This document shows, one piece after another, positions 43,867 to 52,948 of a stretch of 64,000 bases of DNA. A program made the translations under genes and the position numbers. The stretch covers positions 1 to 64,000 of the forward strand of contig JAGTRT010000008.1 of assembly GCA_018261895.1 (NCBI GenBank), given 5' to 3'. The notes under the pieces are model-generated. The model made no database searches, had not been told where the DNA came from, and saw only the letters and a program-made list of their open reading frames with translations. How positions within the stretch are numbered: position 1 is the stretch's first letter; each line of letters starts with the position of its first letter. The stretch comes from Pseudomonadota bacterium. Lineage in GTDB: Bacteria > Pseudomonadota > Gammaproteobacteria > Burkholderiales > Rhodocyclaceae.

Positions 43867-45486
43867 TTAGATATGCGCAGCTACAGCCGGGGCCACTGCC
43901 CCTTTTTGAATACGCTCATAACCTGCCCTTGCGTGGTGAGTTCCATCGGTCGTCACGAGGTCGATGTACGCCTGGGCGGCACTAACGGTTGTCCCTGCGC
44001 TGAGTGAAAGCGTTACGGTTGTTGGGTTCGTCACTGCCGAAATGACGGCCTTGAGCAACGCACCAGCTGCGCCAGCACCAACCACAACCACCTGCGCGTT
44101 TAGGTCGCGTGCTGTAAATGCGGCAGTGGCGCTAGTCAGCACAGCCGCGCCGGACGTGATAGCTGCATCGGATACAACGCGAGTTGGCGCAGCCCACTTT
44201 CCAGAATCAGGAGACGACTCGACCAAATCGGCGAACTCAAGGAATCCGGCCAGCGGTGGCGCAACGGCACGGACTGTGTTGTTGTTGAACAGCAGGCGCT
44301 CGGCGTTTGACGAATGGACCGTCTGATTAGCGACTGTGCAGTACCAGTCGGTAGAGCTAGAAACCGGCTCAAGCGTTGTCCAGAAAAGCGGCTTGTCCGG
44401 AGCCATCAGGTCTTTGTAGTTCTGGACCCATGTTGCGAGATTGGCCGCTGTTGCACCATTGGTAAGGTCGTTGATTCCAGCCTCGCCAATGACTGCCGTG
44501 CAGTATTTTGCGATGAGCGCACGCTTTGCGGTGTATCCGCTAGTCGTGGCCAGATATTGCAGGCGCTCACCAGAAATACCTGCGACAACGTAACCTGCGC
44601 CCGTCTTTTGAATATTTCGTGCAACAGAACCCCATGCGCCATCGCCATCCGTCACGAAGTCATACGAACCGGCTGCGCGGGAGTCGCCGCTGATGAAAAA
44701 ACTCGGGCTGGATGTTTTGGCGATGATGGCGCAAGGAACATATCCACCCGGCGTGGAGGCGTTGTTCGTGACTGTTCCGCCCATTGTCATGTCTGTGACG
44801 GTGGCCGCGTACATGAAGCCATCGCCAGCCGCAGCGTTCTGAATTTGATGCAGGCCAGTCCACATGATTCCGGCAGAGCAGTTCCACCAAGTTCGGACGC
44901 GGAAACGCGCTCCCTTCGGGATATATACCGACACAACATCCGAAGTCAGGAAGTCGCCGAATGGGACCGTTCCTGCTGCTACTCCAGAAAACTTGACTTG
45001 AGTGAAAACGCCTTCAGGGTATTCGATTGACGCTGTAACCGTGGCGTCAACGCCTTGATTATTTTCGCCGGGTGCGGTGTTCTGGATGTAGAAGCCGGGA
45101 TACACAAGCTGTAATGATGCAATTTCGTCGGTCGCGTTATGTGCCGATCTGGTCATTGTCTGCTTGTTTGCTGCCTCGCTGTGGTTCGTCGGGAATCCGC
45201 AGCGCGTGGCGACAATACCCATTTTTGCAGAGCGGCGAGCAAGGCCGTATGCGTCACCAGAAAAATTACTCCCCCCGGTGAGACGATTGGAAACACTATT
45301 CACCGGCGCCGAGTTGACTGTCGTATCGTCATCAATCCAGGCCGTACCTCCCGTCAGGTTGGTGTCCGCCTGCTTGGCGGCGACCAACCCGGTCTCGGTG
45401 GCGGCGTCAGTGGTCAGCAGGTTGCCGACCTTGTAGCGTTTCCCGGTGTTCGGGTCGGTGAAGGCTGCGAGCAGGCGGACGGTCAT
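43867..45486 (-). CDS. Phage head protein with SGNH/GDSL-hydrolase domain
   Basis: 539 residues. The block-I GDS is at 267-269 (FFISGDSRAAG), GEAGIND at 334-340 gives the block Asn, and D-G-T-H (514-517) supplies Asp and His of the catalytic triad. Residues 1-45 (TVRLLAAFTDP, LLTTDAATETG) resemble the start of the neighbouring 78-residue protein, so this may be a shared capsid-anchoring module. The enzyme domain is a likely esterase or deacetylase. It lies between capsid and connector, flanked by a terminator, with somewhat lower GC than neighbours: a likely acquired head decoration. The substrate is unknown. Confidence 0.75.
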   Translation of the reverse strand: MTVRLLAAFTDPNTGKRYKVGNLLTTDAATETGLVAAKQADTNLTGGTAWIDDDTTVNSAPVNSVSNRLTGGSNFSGDAYGLARRSAKMGIVATRCGFPTNHSEAANKQTMTRSAHNATDEIASLQLVYPGFYIQNTAPGENNQGVDATVTASIEYPEGVFTQVKFSGVAAGTVPFGDFLTSDVVSVYIPKGARFRVRTWWNCSAGIMWTGLHQIQNAAAGDGFMYAATVTDMTMGGTVTNNASTPGGYVPCAIIAKTSSPSFFISGDSRAAGSYDFVTDGDGAWGSVARNIQKTGAGYVVAGISGERLQYLATTSGYTAKRALIAKYCTAVIGEAGINDLTNGATAANLATWVQNYKDLMAPDKPLFWTTLEPVSSSTDWYCTVANQTVHSSNAERLLFNNNTVRAVAPPLAGFLEFADLVESSPDSGKWAAPTRVVSDAAITSGAAVLTSATAAFTARDLNAQVVVVGAGAAGALLKAVISAVTNPTTVTLSLSAGTTVSAAQAYIDLVTTDGTHHARAGYERIQKGAVAPAVAAHI

Positions 45487-45498
45487 GATGTTTATTCC

Positions 45499-45735
45499 TT
45501 ACTTGGCCGCGACTTCAGCAGCGGCTTGGTTTTCGGCGGTGGCCGCTTCGTGCGTGATCACCTTCTTGTCGAGCGACTTGCGGCAATAGTCGACGGCGGC
45601 TTTCGAGCTATCGACGACACCGGATTTTTCGAGCGTTTCGGCGGTGGCGTCTTCGAAGGAGACGACGTCGTTCGGCATGTAGTTAGCGCCGTCGATCGGC
45701 AGATCGACGAGGATGCGGACTGTTTTCTTTGGCAT
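45499..45735 (-). CDS. Small head protein, possible decoration/anchor
   Basis: 78 residues (MPKKTVRILVDLPIDGANYM, VSFEDATAETLEKSGVV, Ala-rich tail). It lies right after the major capsid gene in transcription order. It is similar in pattern to the N-terminus of the SGNH protein next to it. It may bind the capsid lattice. Confidence 0.65.
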   Translation of the reverse strand: MPKKTVRILVDLPIDGANYMPNDVVSFEDATAETLEKSGVVDSSKAAVDYCRKSLDKKVITHEAATAENQAAAEVAAK

Positions 45736-45788
45736 GAGAATTCCTTTGGCGCCGGTCTGTACAACGACCGGCGCGGTTCGGTTGCTGG

Positions 45789-47003
45789 TTAGGTGGCGGA
45801 GTGCTGGTAGGTCTTCACGGCAGCGCTGTCGAGCAGGTTGCCGCCGGCACGCGCCCAGGCCAGGAAGCCGACTTGACCCTTGGAGGTATAGACGGAGTCT
45901 TCGAAGCGGAAGATGGTCACGTCCAGGGCGTCGCGGATCTTGTAGCTGTCCAGCTTGCCGTAGGCGACGGACTTGGCGTTCGCGGCCGGGGTCGGCATGT
46001 GGTTGTTGATGGTAACGTTGGAACCGAGCAGCTGGTCGAGCTTTCCACCGGCGATGGAGGCGTCGTAGGACGGAATCCAGATCGGGCGACCGGAGGTGTC
46101 CTTGATCTTGCGGGCAACCTTACGGGCGGCCTGAGACATCATCCAGCCGAGACCGCCGGCATCCTCGTAGCCGTCGTCGATGGATTCCTGCAGATCGACC
46201 AGGTCGTCGTAGATGAAGGTGACGGTCTGGCCGGTGGCACCCGTTTTGCCAACGGATGCGGCGACAGACAGGCCCCAGGGCTCACCGGTACCGGTGCCGA
46301 TGGAGAATTTCTTGTTCTGGATGCGGCCGATGCGGTCGCGAACACGGCCATAGACGAGGGCGACGATATCGACGGAGCTGTCCTGGATCAGTTCGAACGG
46401 CACAGCGATGATTTTCGAGCCGAATTTGAACGTGTTCAGCGGGACGGTGAACATGTTTGGATCCTGGCCGTTCGACTGGGTGTTTTCAGCGAGGATTTCG
46501 CCTTCTTCGGTCGAACCATCCGAACCCGGATAGGACAGCGGACCACCGGAGGCGGTCACGATGCGGCTGGCGGCGCGACGCATGCCGCCGTAGGAGGCGA
46601 TGGTTTCAACCAGTTCGCTGGCGACTTCGGTGGCGACGCTGTAGCCGCCCTGCGAGCCGGTCGTGGTCGACATGGTGTTGCGGATCTGGCGTGCCTCGTC
46701 GGCGGACAGCGAGCTGATGCCGTTGCGAATCAGCTTGTCCATGATGGTTCGATGCCCTGCCTTGTTTTCAGCGCCGGCCGGGTTGCGGCGGGCGTCGTCG
46801 AATCGCTCTTCAGCAGCGACGTTGAGCAGGCGCTGGGTGCTTTCGATCTGGCTGTCGAGACGTTCGATCTCATCGGCCATGTTGTCGAATTTGGCTTTGT
46901 CTTCCGTGGTCCAGATGGTGTCGCCCTTGTCGGCGAGTTGGTTGTTGGCTTGACGGGCGAGTTCATTGCGGCGCTCGCGCAGGGCTTGGATCGTTTGAGA
47001 CAT
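45789..47003 (-). CDS. Major capsid protein, HK97 fold
   Basis: 404 residues. An N-terminal coiled-coil delta domain (RERRNELARQANNQLADKG, IERLDSQIESTQRLL) of about 100 residues would be removed by the protease encoded upstream. The mature part starts near STTTGSQGGYSVATEV and contains the E-loop and P-domain style segments of HK97-like capsids. It is preceded by a terminator. Confidence 0.92.
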   Translation of the reverse strand: MSQTIQALRERRNELARQANNQLADKGDTIWTTEDKAKFDNMADEIERLDSQIESTQRLLNVAAEERFDDARRNPAGAENKAGHRTIMDKLIRNGISSLSADEARQIRNTMSTTTGSQGGYSVATEVASELVETIASYGGMRRAASRIVTASGGPLSYPGSDGSTEEGEILAENTQSNGQDPNMFTVPLNTFKFGSKIIAVPFELIQDSSVDIVALVYGRVRDRIGRIQNKKFSIGTGTGEPWGLSVAASVGKTGATGQTVTFIYDDLVDLQESIDDGYEDAGGLGWMMSQAARKVARKIKDTSGRPIWIPSYDASIAGGKLDQLLGSNVTINNHMPTPAANAKSVAYGKLDSYKIRDALDVTIFRFEDSVYTSKGQVGFLAWARAGGNLLDSAAVKTYQHSAT

Positions 47004-47027
47004 GGTGTTTCCTTTCGAAACAGACGT

Positions 47028-47048
47028 AAAAAAACCCGCCGAAGCGGG
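47028..47048 (-). terminator. Terminator between head protease and capsid genes
   Basis: Minus strand CCCGC-TTCG-GCGGG followed by T7. The loop is again UUCG. Confidence 0.8.
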
Positions 47049-47071
47049 CTGGATTCACTGCGCGGAGCGCG

Positions 47072-47791
47072 TCAGTAATTGGGGAGCAGCAGCCGGAGAC
47101 GACGGGCGGCGTTTTCCTTGAGGATGCTTGGATCGGGCGCTGGCGGTTCTTCCGGCTCGATCTTCGGGGCGTTCTGGTAGGCGCTGAGGTTCCAGCGGGC
47201 GGCGTTGTTCTTGGTGCCGTCGGCGCCAAAGATGGCGTCGACAAAGCCCCAATCCTTGGCTTCTTGAGCGGTGAACCAGGTTTCGCTGTTCATCCATTCG
47301 ACGACCTGATCATTGCTCTGACCGGTCTTGTTGACGTAGTCGATGGCGATGGCCTGATCGATTTTGTCGAGCAGCGTGATGGTTTCGGCAAGGTCTTCCT
47401 TGTTGCCATACACCAGTGTCCAGGCGTTGTGGATCATGAACATGGCGCCGTTGGCGATGTTCACGGTCTTGGCGGCAATGGCGACGGTGGTGGCCGCACT
47501 GGCGCAGAGGCCGTCGATCCAGACGGTGACGTTGCCATGTTGTTGGACAGCGGCAGCAATGGAGCGGCCATCGAATACGTCGCCGCCAGGGGAATTGATG
47601 CGCAGGTTGATTTCCTGGCCGTTGAGCTGGGCAATCTGCTTGACGAGCTCAGCGGCATTGACGCCCCAGTAGGAGTCGATGATGTCGTAAAGGTAGAGCG
47701 TGGTTTGCCCAGCGCCGGTGCTCTCGGCACGGACGCCAGCGGGCTGGCGTTGCGCGTTGTCACGCAGTAGTTGGAGCAGTCGCTTGTGCAT
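47072..47791 (-). CDS. ClpP-like prohead maturation protease (S49/U35-type)
   Basis: 239 residues from ATG 47791 with AAAGG about 9 bp upstream; the frame is open to 47830 but that would overlap portal more. The ClpP fold has NSPGGDVFDG (66-75), the nucleophile Ser98 in GLCASAA, and His121 in MIHNAWT. It cleaves the capsid delta domain during prohead maturation. It overlaps the end of portal by 32 bp. Confidence 0.9.
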   Translation of the reverse strand: MHKRLLQLLRDNAQRQPAGVRAESTGAGQTTLYLYDIIDSYWGVNAAELVKQIAQLNGQEINLRINSPGGDVFDGRSIAAAVQQHGNVTVWIDGLCASAATTVAIAAKTVNIANGAMFMIHNAWTLVYGNKEDLAETITLLDKIDQAIAIDYVNKTGQSNDQVVEWMNSETWFTAQEAKDWGFVDAIFGADGTKNNAARWNLSAYQNAPKIEPEEPPAPDPSILKENAARRLRLLLPNY

Positions 47792-49073
47792 CTGGCTGGC
47801 CTTTCTTTGGGTCGAATAGGGTGTCTCCACCGGGCAAGGGCGGAAGGTTCTTTATTTTTCGGATTTCGTTTGGCGTCATCCAGCCGGGCCCCTGGCTTCC
47901 GCCGATGGATTGCCGGAATGCCTCGCCTTCTGACTTGGCGTCACCGCGCAGCAGCCCCTCAAGGGAGAATTCGGTGAAGTATTTCGCGGTCCGGAAAAAC
48001 TTGCGGTTGAATTCCTGCTCGATCCGGTTTAGGTAGGGCTGGATGGTGAATTTGACGAAGCCAATGGTCAGTTGCTCGACGCCGGTACCCCAGCTGGTCG
48101 TTGTTTCATTGGCGCCGATCATGTGGGGCGGCACGCCGAATGCGCGGGCAATATCGATGACCTGGTACTTGCGCGAGTCGAGCAGCTCGGCATCGGCGGC
48201 CGTCATGCTGAGTTCACGCAGCTTGACCCCCTCTGTCAGCACCATGGGACGGCCGGCATTGTTTACGCCGGTGTAGCGTTCGGAATAGGTTCGACGTAGT
48301 TGCTCGATCTGATCATCCCTGAGCTTTCCTTCGGCCTCAAGCAGGTGCTTTGACATGGCGCCGTTGGCGTAGAACGCGCCGCTGAATTCGTCGGCAGCCA
48401 GCGCGATGCTGATGCCGTGCTGGGCGCCCAGGCGGATGGTGCTGGGGCTGCTTTCGCCATCGAACATCAAGTTTGGAACGTGAACGACGTCATCCTGATG
48501 CAGGCCGTATGGGCGCGTTCCATCAGTCGGGTTGATGTAGTAGTGCAAATAGTCGCCGACACCTTCGATATCGACTGTGTCGCGATGGTGCGGCTTGAGG
48601 CCGGTGATGACGCCGCCGCGATTGCGCTGAATTTCGATGATGGCGTCACCGCGCAGGCCGTTGCAGGCAACAATGAACTCGTAGAGGCTGGCGGCTGTCC
48701 AGCGCGGGTGCGGCTGCTCGTTGAGCAGGTACCACAGATTTGAATCGGAGACGCGACGGCGGCCGCCATCTTCGGTGCGTTCGTAAATGTGGCAGGGAAG
48801 GCTGGCAATGGATCCGGCGATCCTGCTGATGCAGGCGTAGACGGCCGATGTCCGCATGGCGGTGCGATCATTGACGGTGTGGCCGGTGATGCCCTGCGAT
48901 CCGCCAAGGAAGTCGAGGATTCTAGAATTGGAGAGTGCTATCGAATCGGTCTGGCCGTTGCTGGCGTTGACGATGCGTTCGGCTTTGCGCTTGGCCATCC
49001 AGGCGTTGAGGATGACGCTGCCCGACTGGGAGACGCGCTCGGCGTTGTACCAGGTTGCATTTTGTTGGGTCAC
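47760..49073 (-). CDS. Portal protein, HK97 family
   Basis: 437 residues. Typical segments are RTSAVYACISRIAGSIASLP, RDTVDIEGVGDYLHYY and FGVPPHMIGANETTTSWGTG. It forms the dodecameric DNA gate. Its start overlaps the terminase stop by four bases. Confidence 0.93.
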   Translation of the reverse strand: MTQQNATWYNAERVSQSGSVILNAWMAKRKAERIVNASNGQTDSIALSNSRILDFLGGSQGITGHTVNDRTAMRTSAVYACISRIAGSIASLPCHIYERTEDGGRRRVSDSNLWYLLNEQPHPRWTAASLYEFIVACNGLRGDAIIEIQRNRGGVITGLKPHHRDTVDIEGVGDYLHYYINPTDGTRPYGLHQDDVVHVPNLMFDGESSPSTIRLGAQHGISIALAADEFSGAFYANGAMSKHLLEAEGKLRDDQIEQLRRTYSERYTGVNNAGRPMVLTEGVKLRELSMTAADAELLDSRKYQVIDIARAFGVPPHMIGANETTTSWGTGVEQLTIGFVKFTIQPYLNRIEQEFNRKFFRTAKYFTEFSLEGLLRGDAKSEGEAFRQSIGGSQGPGWMTPNEIRKIKNLPPLPGGDTLFDPKKGQPDAQATAPTTA

Positions 49074-50803
49074 AGCAGTACGTATCCTTGTTCGATGGTC
49101 TGCGATTCAGGGGCTACGGCGAGCGCGCGGTTCATGGCCACGATGGTGGCGACGGCGGCGTCGATCTTGTTGGAGGCGCGGGATTTGCGCGGGAAGATGT
49201 TTTCGTTGCGATCCTCGATGCATTCGACGTTGGACATCATCCAGACGTAGGCGGGGTTGCCGTCGTGGTGGAAGCGGCCGGAATCGACCAGGGCGGCGAT
49301 TTCTTTCATGGGGTCCGACAGGTAGCGGACTTGTTGCGGTATGTCGACGACTTCGAAGCCTTCGGCGGCGAGGTTGGCGCCGAGCTGGTGACCGCCCCAT
49401 GGATCCTTGGCGTATTCGCGGATGGCGACTTTGTGGGCGGATTCGATGAGGTCTTCCTGGATGAGTTCGAGGTCGATCATGTTGCCCGGGGTGGCGATGA
49501 GGTGTTGGCTGTTGACCCAGGCTTGGTAGTGGGCGTTTTCTGGCTTTTCGACGGCGGACTGGGGGACGTAGTTGCGGCTGATGGCGTAGTAGTGCCGGCC
49601 GTCGTCGAGGTCGCGCCAGCAGAGCCAGACGGTGCTGGCGATGTCTTGTTTGCTGGCGAGGTCGCCGCCGGCGACGCAGCCGTCCCAGGCGTGGGTTTCG
49701 AAGTCGAGGTTGGGGTCTCCGGCTTGCTGCAGGTTGTAGAGGTTGAGCCAGGGTGAGGCGGCGGCGACCCAGAGGTCGAGGTGCTTGGTCTTGAAGACGT
49801 TTTGTTTGCGCGGGTCGGCGATGGCGTCGCGTTGCTGAAGGAGGAGATATTCGCCGTCGACGCTGATGCCGAAGTTTGGGTTGGCTTTGCGCAGGGCTTC
49901 TTCACTGGTCCAGTCGTCGTCGGCGTCGATGGTGAAGATGATGCCGAAGCGTTGGTCGTTGTCGATGGTGCCTTCGAGGATCTTCTGCAGCTCGACCTGG
50001 TGTAGGTAGCAGGGGCCGGATATGTCGGCACCGGCGGTGGTGATGACGAGGATGAGCGGCTGGCTGCGGGCGCCCATGCCAGTCTGCATGGTGTCGAAGA
50101 GCTCGGCGGTCTTGTGTTCGTGGTATTCATCGACGATGGCGCAGCTGGGGCTGGCGCCGTCGCCGGGTTTGCCGATGACGGGCTCAAACTTGGAGTTGTT
50201 TTCGGCGATGGAGAGGTTGGAGGCGTTGACGGTGAGGCCGTAGGCTTGGCAGAAGCGCGGTGTGGCGCGGGCCATGAGCAGGGCCGGGCGGAAGACTTCC
50301 ATGGCCTGGTCTTGCGAGGTGGCGCCGGAATAGACTTCGGCGCCGAATTCGCCGTCGACGGCGAGCATGTAGTTGCCGATGACGGCGGCCAGGGTGGATT
50401 TGGCGTTTTTGCGGGGGACGATGACGTCGGCGACACGGAAGCGGCGTTTTCCGGTGTCGCGATTGATCCAGCCGAAGATGCTGGCGAGGATGAATATTTG
50501 CCAGCGTTCGAACTTGATGAGCTGGCCTTTGGCGGCCCAGTCGCCCTTGATGTGGGGCATGAGTTCGCCGAATTTGCAGATTCGTTCGGCGGGGCGGTAG
50601 GTCTTTCCCTTGGCGTCGGTGAGTTCAGGGTTGAAGACGTAGGGCATGAGGCCGGATTCGGCGCGCGACAGGTCGTTCAGGTGACGCTGGCAGGCAAGGC
50701 GGTGCCATTTGTTGGCGATGATCTTGCCGTCGACGACGTCGCGGGCATAGGCCGTGGCGATGTCGCCGAAATGGGTTTCCGACAGGGCTACAGACCGTTC
50801 CAT
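49070..50803 (-). CDS. terL: Terminase large subunit
   Basis: 577 residues. The ATPase domain has Walker A-like RKNAKST (131-137) and a Walker B region CAIVDEYHEH; the C-terminal nuclease domain has the Asp residues of WDGCVAGGDLAS and NKIDAAVA. It belongs to the HK97/phiC31-type (Terminase_1) group. It overlaps TerS by 16 bp. Confidence 0.93.
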   Translation of the reverse strand: MERSVALSETHFGDIATAYARDVVDGKIIANKWHRLACQRHLNDLSRAESGLMPYVFNPELTDAKGKTYRPAERICKFGELMPHIKGDWAAKGQLIKFERWQIFILASIFGWINRDTGKRRFRVADVIVPRKNAKSTLAAVIGNYMLAVDGEFGAEVYSGATSQDQAMEVFRPALLMARATPRFCQAYGLTVNASNLSIAENNSKFEPVIGKPGDGASPSCAIVDEYHEHKTAELFDTMQTGMGARSQPLILVITTAGADISGPCYLHQVELQKILEGTIDNDQRFGIIFTIDADDDWTSEEALRKANPNFGISVDGEYLLLQQRDAIADPRKQNVFKTKHLDLWVAAASPWLNLYNLQQAGDPNLDFETHAWDGCVAGGDLASKQDIASTVWLCWRDLDDGRHYYAISRNYVPQSAVEKPENAHYQAWVNSQHLIATPGNMIDLELIQEDLIESAHKVAIREYAKDPWGGHQLGANLAAEGFEVVDIPQQVRYLSDPMKEIAALVDSGRFHHDGNPAYVWMMSNVECIEDRNENIFPRKSRASNKIDAAVATIVAMNRALAVAPESQTIEQGYVLL

Positions 50804-51336
50804 GCGTCTTGAGTCCCTTCTTCGAATAGTTGGCCCTGGCGGTTGTCGCTTTGGGTGACTTTGGTGCGGGCTGAGGGCGACAGGCCGAACAGGTCAAGGT
50901 AGGCTTTGACTTGTTGCGAGGCTTTGTTGCCGGCGACCCAGTAGTGGCTGTAGGTGAAGTTTCCGTTGGCGGTGCGGACCATGATGCCGTCGCCGCCTTC
51001 GTAGATTTCGCCCTTGGCTTCAGCCGCAGCGCGGGCTTCTTCGGCCTGTTTCATGGCGCGGGCGAGCTGACGCTCGGCCCAGACCATCTTGGCCCAGGCT
51101 TGGCAGTAGAGGACCAGGGCGGCTCGGTCGAGATTGGAGACGAGGCCATAGTGCTCGAGCTCGGCAGCGAGGCGCTTCCATTCCTTCTTGGCTTCGGGCC
51201 AGATCCATGTCGGGAAGTCGGGGATTTCGACTTCGGGCTGGAATTCGTCGAGCAGCTGGCCGAGCGGCTTCTTGCTGGCGTTGCCTCGCAATAGATGCAC
51301 GTTCTTCGGGAGCGGCTTCGGTCCTCTCGATCCCAT
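50788..51336 (-). CDS. terS: Terminase small subunit, P27 family
   Basis: 182 residues from ATG 51336 with GGAGGTG upstream (MGSRGPKPLPKNVHLLRGN). P27-family small terminases recognise the packaging site. A terminator lies just upstream, so packaging genes start a new transcript. Confidence 0.9.
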   Translation of the reverse strand: MGSRGPKPLPKNVHLLRGNASKKPLGQLLDEFQPEVEIPDFPTWIWPEAKKEWKRLAAELEHYGLVSNLDRAALVLYCQAWAKMVWAERQLARAMKQAEEARAAAEAKGEIYEGGDGIMVRTANGNFTYSHYWVAGNKASQQVKAYLDLFGLSPSARTKVTQSDNRQGQLFEEGTQDAWNGL

Positions 51337-51353
51337 GTGCACCTCCGTAAACG

Positions 51354-51375
51354 AAAAAACCGCCCGAAGGCGGTT
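51354..51375 (-). terminator. Terminator upstream of terS
   Basis: Minus strand AACCGCC-TTCG-GGCGGTT followed by T6, with the UUCG loop shared with other late terminators. Confidence 0.8.
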
Positions 51376-51802
51376 GGCTGGTTTCCCCACCAGGGGGAGT
51401 TCCTATTTCATCAGGATCTCTCCGCTCGGCTCGATGACTCAGGATCACCGGCCGCCGAAGCGGCCGGATCACCATAATCACCCTTGCTCGAGCACACTGG
51501 CTCAGGGTTTTATTCTTGCCGGCTACTTCCATTGGGCCCGGGCCGGCGCTCGGACTGACAGGGGCGGAAGCAACCCCATCCTGGGTGTAAGGCTGACTGA
51601 CCCGATTAAGCGATCGCCACTCGCACGCTACGCGCTGCCTGCTGACCCATACCGGCGTCGTCATCGGCCTCATCCGCGCTAAGCCCGGCTTTCGGATGTT
51701 GGTGCACACGTATGCACCCTTGAAGAGGGGGGGGTACCCCCTCCCCTAATTACTCCCGCACGAAAAAATTTCACTAACCGTCCGGTCCCGGCGGGTAGGG
51801 GG
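51376..51802. other. Non-coding region between HNH and terS, candidate packaging (cos) region
   Basis: No convincing gene on either strand. It holds a GC hairpin CCGGCCGC-CGAA-GCGGCCGG (51448-51467) and a G/C-run palindrome around GGGGGTACCCCC (51730-51741). The flanking HNH and terminase genes are those used for cos cleavage in HK97-like phages, so cos may lie here; this is inference. Confidence 0.45.
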
Positions 51803-52207
51803 TCAGACTTTTGAGGCCCCCCTCCCCTTTGCTGCTTCGGCCGTCGTTTTCGTTTGGTGGCAGCAGTCGCAGATCGACTGCAGGTTTGTCTCGTCGTCAC
51901 ATCCGGCAAGACTGCCACGCAGATCTCGCCAGGATTCCTTATTGATGATGTGGTCAACCTGTGTTGCTGCTGTGAGGCGGCCTTCTTTCAGACAGGGTTG
52001 GCATAGACCATTGTCTCTTGCCAGGATTCGCTTTCGGCGCTTGTCCCAGTCTGAACCATATCCACGTTCGTGTCGGCTGCCTCGACGAACATCGCCGAAT
52101 TTACCGATGCGCCGGTCGCCCTGGTGCGCGCTGCAGTATCCACTTCCGTCGCGTACCAAATCACCACATCCGTGGTGTTTGCATGGCTTGGCTGCAGTCG
52201 TGGCCAT
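51803..52207 (-). CDS. HNH endonuclease
   Basis: 134 residues with an N-terminal Cys/His pair (CKHHGCGDLV, CSAHQG) and the HNH core: CQPCLKEG, QVDHIINK and the later CCHQTK. Phage HNH proteins beside terminase genes stimulate cos-site cleavage. It is last of the right-hand minus-strand operon before the packaging region. Confidence 0.9.
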   Translation of the reverse strand: MATTAAKPCKHHGCGDLVRDGSGYCSAHQGDRRIGKFGDVRRGSRHERGYGSDWDKRRKRILARDNGLCQPCLKEGRLTAATQVDHIINKESWRDLRGSLAGCDDETNLQSICDCCHQTKTTAEAAKGRGASKV

Positions 52208-52471
52208 CTATTTATTTACCTTACCACGGCTGTCAACCCCCACAAGGTCAACAAAGTCAACAACTTGCGAAACGCGCACGCCTAGACCTTCTTCACCAGC
52301 CAAAGCCAATACATCGCGCGCAACAAGTAGCATCGCCGCCCGAATTCCTTTAGGCATTCGTCCGCTCTCTCGATTCCGAGTCCAATGCTGTCCCAGCGCT
52401 GCCAAATCGTCCAGCGCGTCAGCAACAGGGTCATGCACGACAATCAACTTAGTATTTGCCATTTTCGCCAT
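52208..52471 (-). CDS. Hypothetical phage protein
   Basis: 87 residues (MAKMANTKLIVVHDPVADAL). It ends directly at the HNH start. It is helical and mildly acidic; family not recognised. Confidence 0.6.
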   Translation of the reverse strand: MAKMANTKLIVVHDPVADALDDLAALGQHWTRNRESGRMPKGIRAAMLLVARDVLALAGEEGLGVRVSQVVDFVDLVGVDSRGKVNK

Positions 52472-52474
52472 TGA

Positions 52475-52948
52475 TCAACCCTTACTCAGCCGCGCCGTCA
52501 GCTGCCTTTCCATCCACACCTCAGCCTCAACCAGGCAGGCCACGCCTGTGCTGATGGCGACGTCGTGTTCGGGGATCTTGATCTTCCCGGTACCGCCACA
52601 GGAGCCGCACATCTGCTGCTCGATATTCAGCACGCCACGGCCGTGGCAGGTCGGGCAGCGGTCATTGTTCCAGAGCTCCAGGGCGCGCAGGGCGTGCTCT
52701 TTGATGCCGTCTGCAGCCATGCCACGCCGCTGCATTTCCGTGGCCAGCACGAGCAGCACGTTCCATGTATTCATCGCTGATGGCGGATTCGTCAGGTAAC
52801 GCACCACGGCGAAGCCCAGCGGGTTCTTCTGACCAGACAGCCCTAGTGCGATGATGGCCTCGAGGGGCCAGCGCTCCCAGCTCAGATCACCCGATGCCGT
52901 GGCAGTCACAGCGCTTTCCACACGGTTCAGCTCGTTGATCATCATCAC
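52475..52948 (-). CDS. Zinc-ribbon (DnaJ-type CxxCxGxG) phage protein, possible late regulator
   Basis: 157 residues; two CxxC-type motifs CPTCHGRG and CGSCGGTG lie about 15 residues apart near residues 98-122, the DnaJ/Q-antiterminator type of metal site. Its position just before the late genes would suit a late regulator such as a Q-like antiterminator, but that is inference. Three alternative Met starts lie together at the N-terminus. Confidence 0.6.
   Translation of the reverse strand: MMMINELNRVESAVTATASGDLSWERWPLEAIIALGLSGQKNPLGFAVVRYLTNPPSAMNTWNVLLVLATEMQRRGMAADGIKEHALRALELWNNDRCPTCHGRGVLNIEQQMCGSCGGTGKIKIPEHDVAISTGVACLVEAEVWMERQLTARLSKG

Noticed and set aside
49477-50436. Open frame of 319 codons on the minus strand, Ser/Thr/Pro/Ala-rich
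   Set aside because: It is in the wrong frame inside the terminase gene, and its composition reflects only the third-position bias of that gene.
51020-51709. Minus-strand open frame of 229 codons across the packaging region
   Set aside because: It overlaps terS out of frame and lacks a start signal or domain. The non-overlapping part looks like non-coding DNA.
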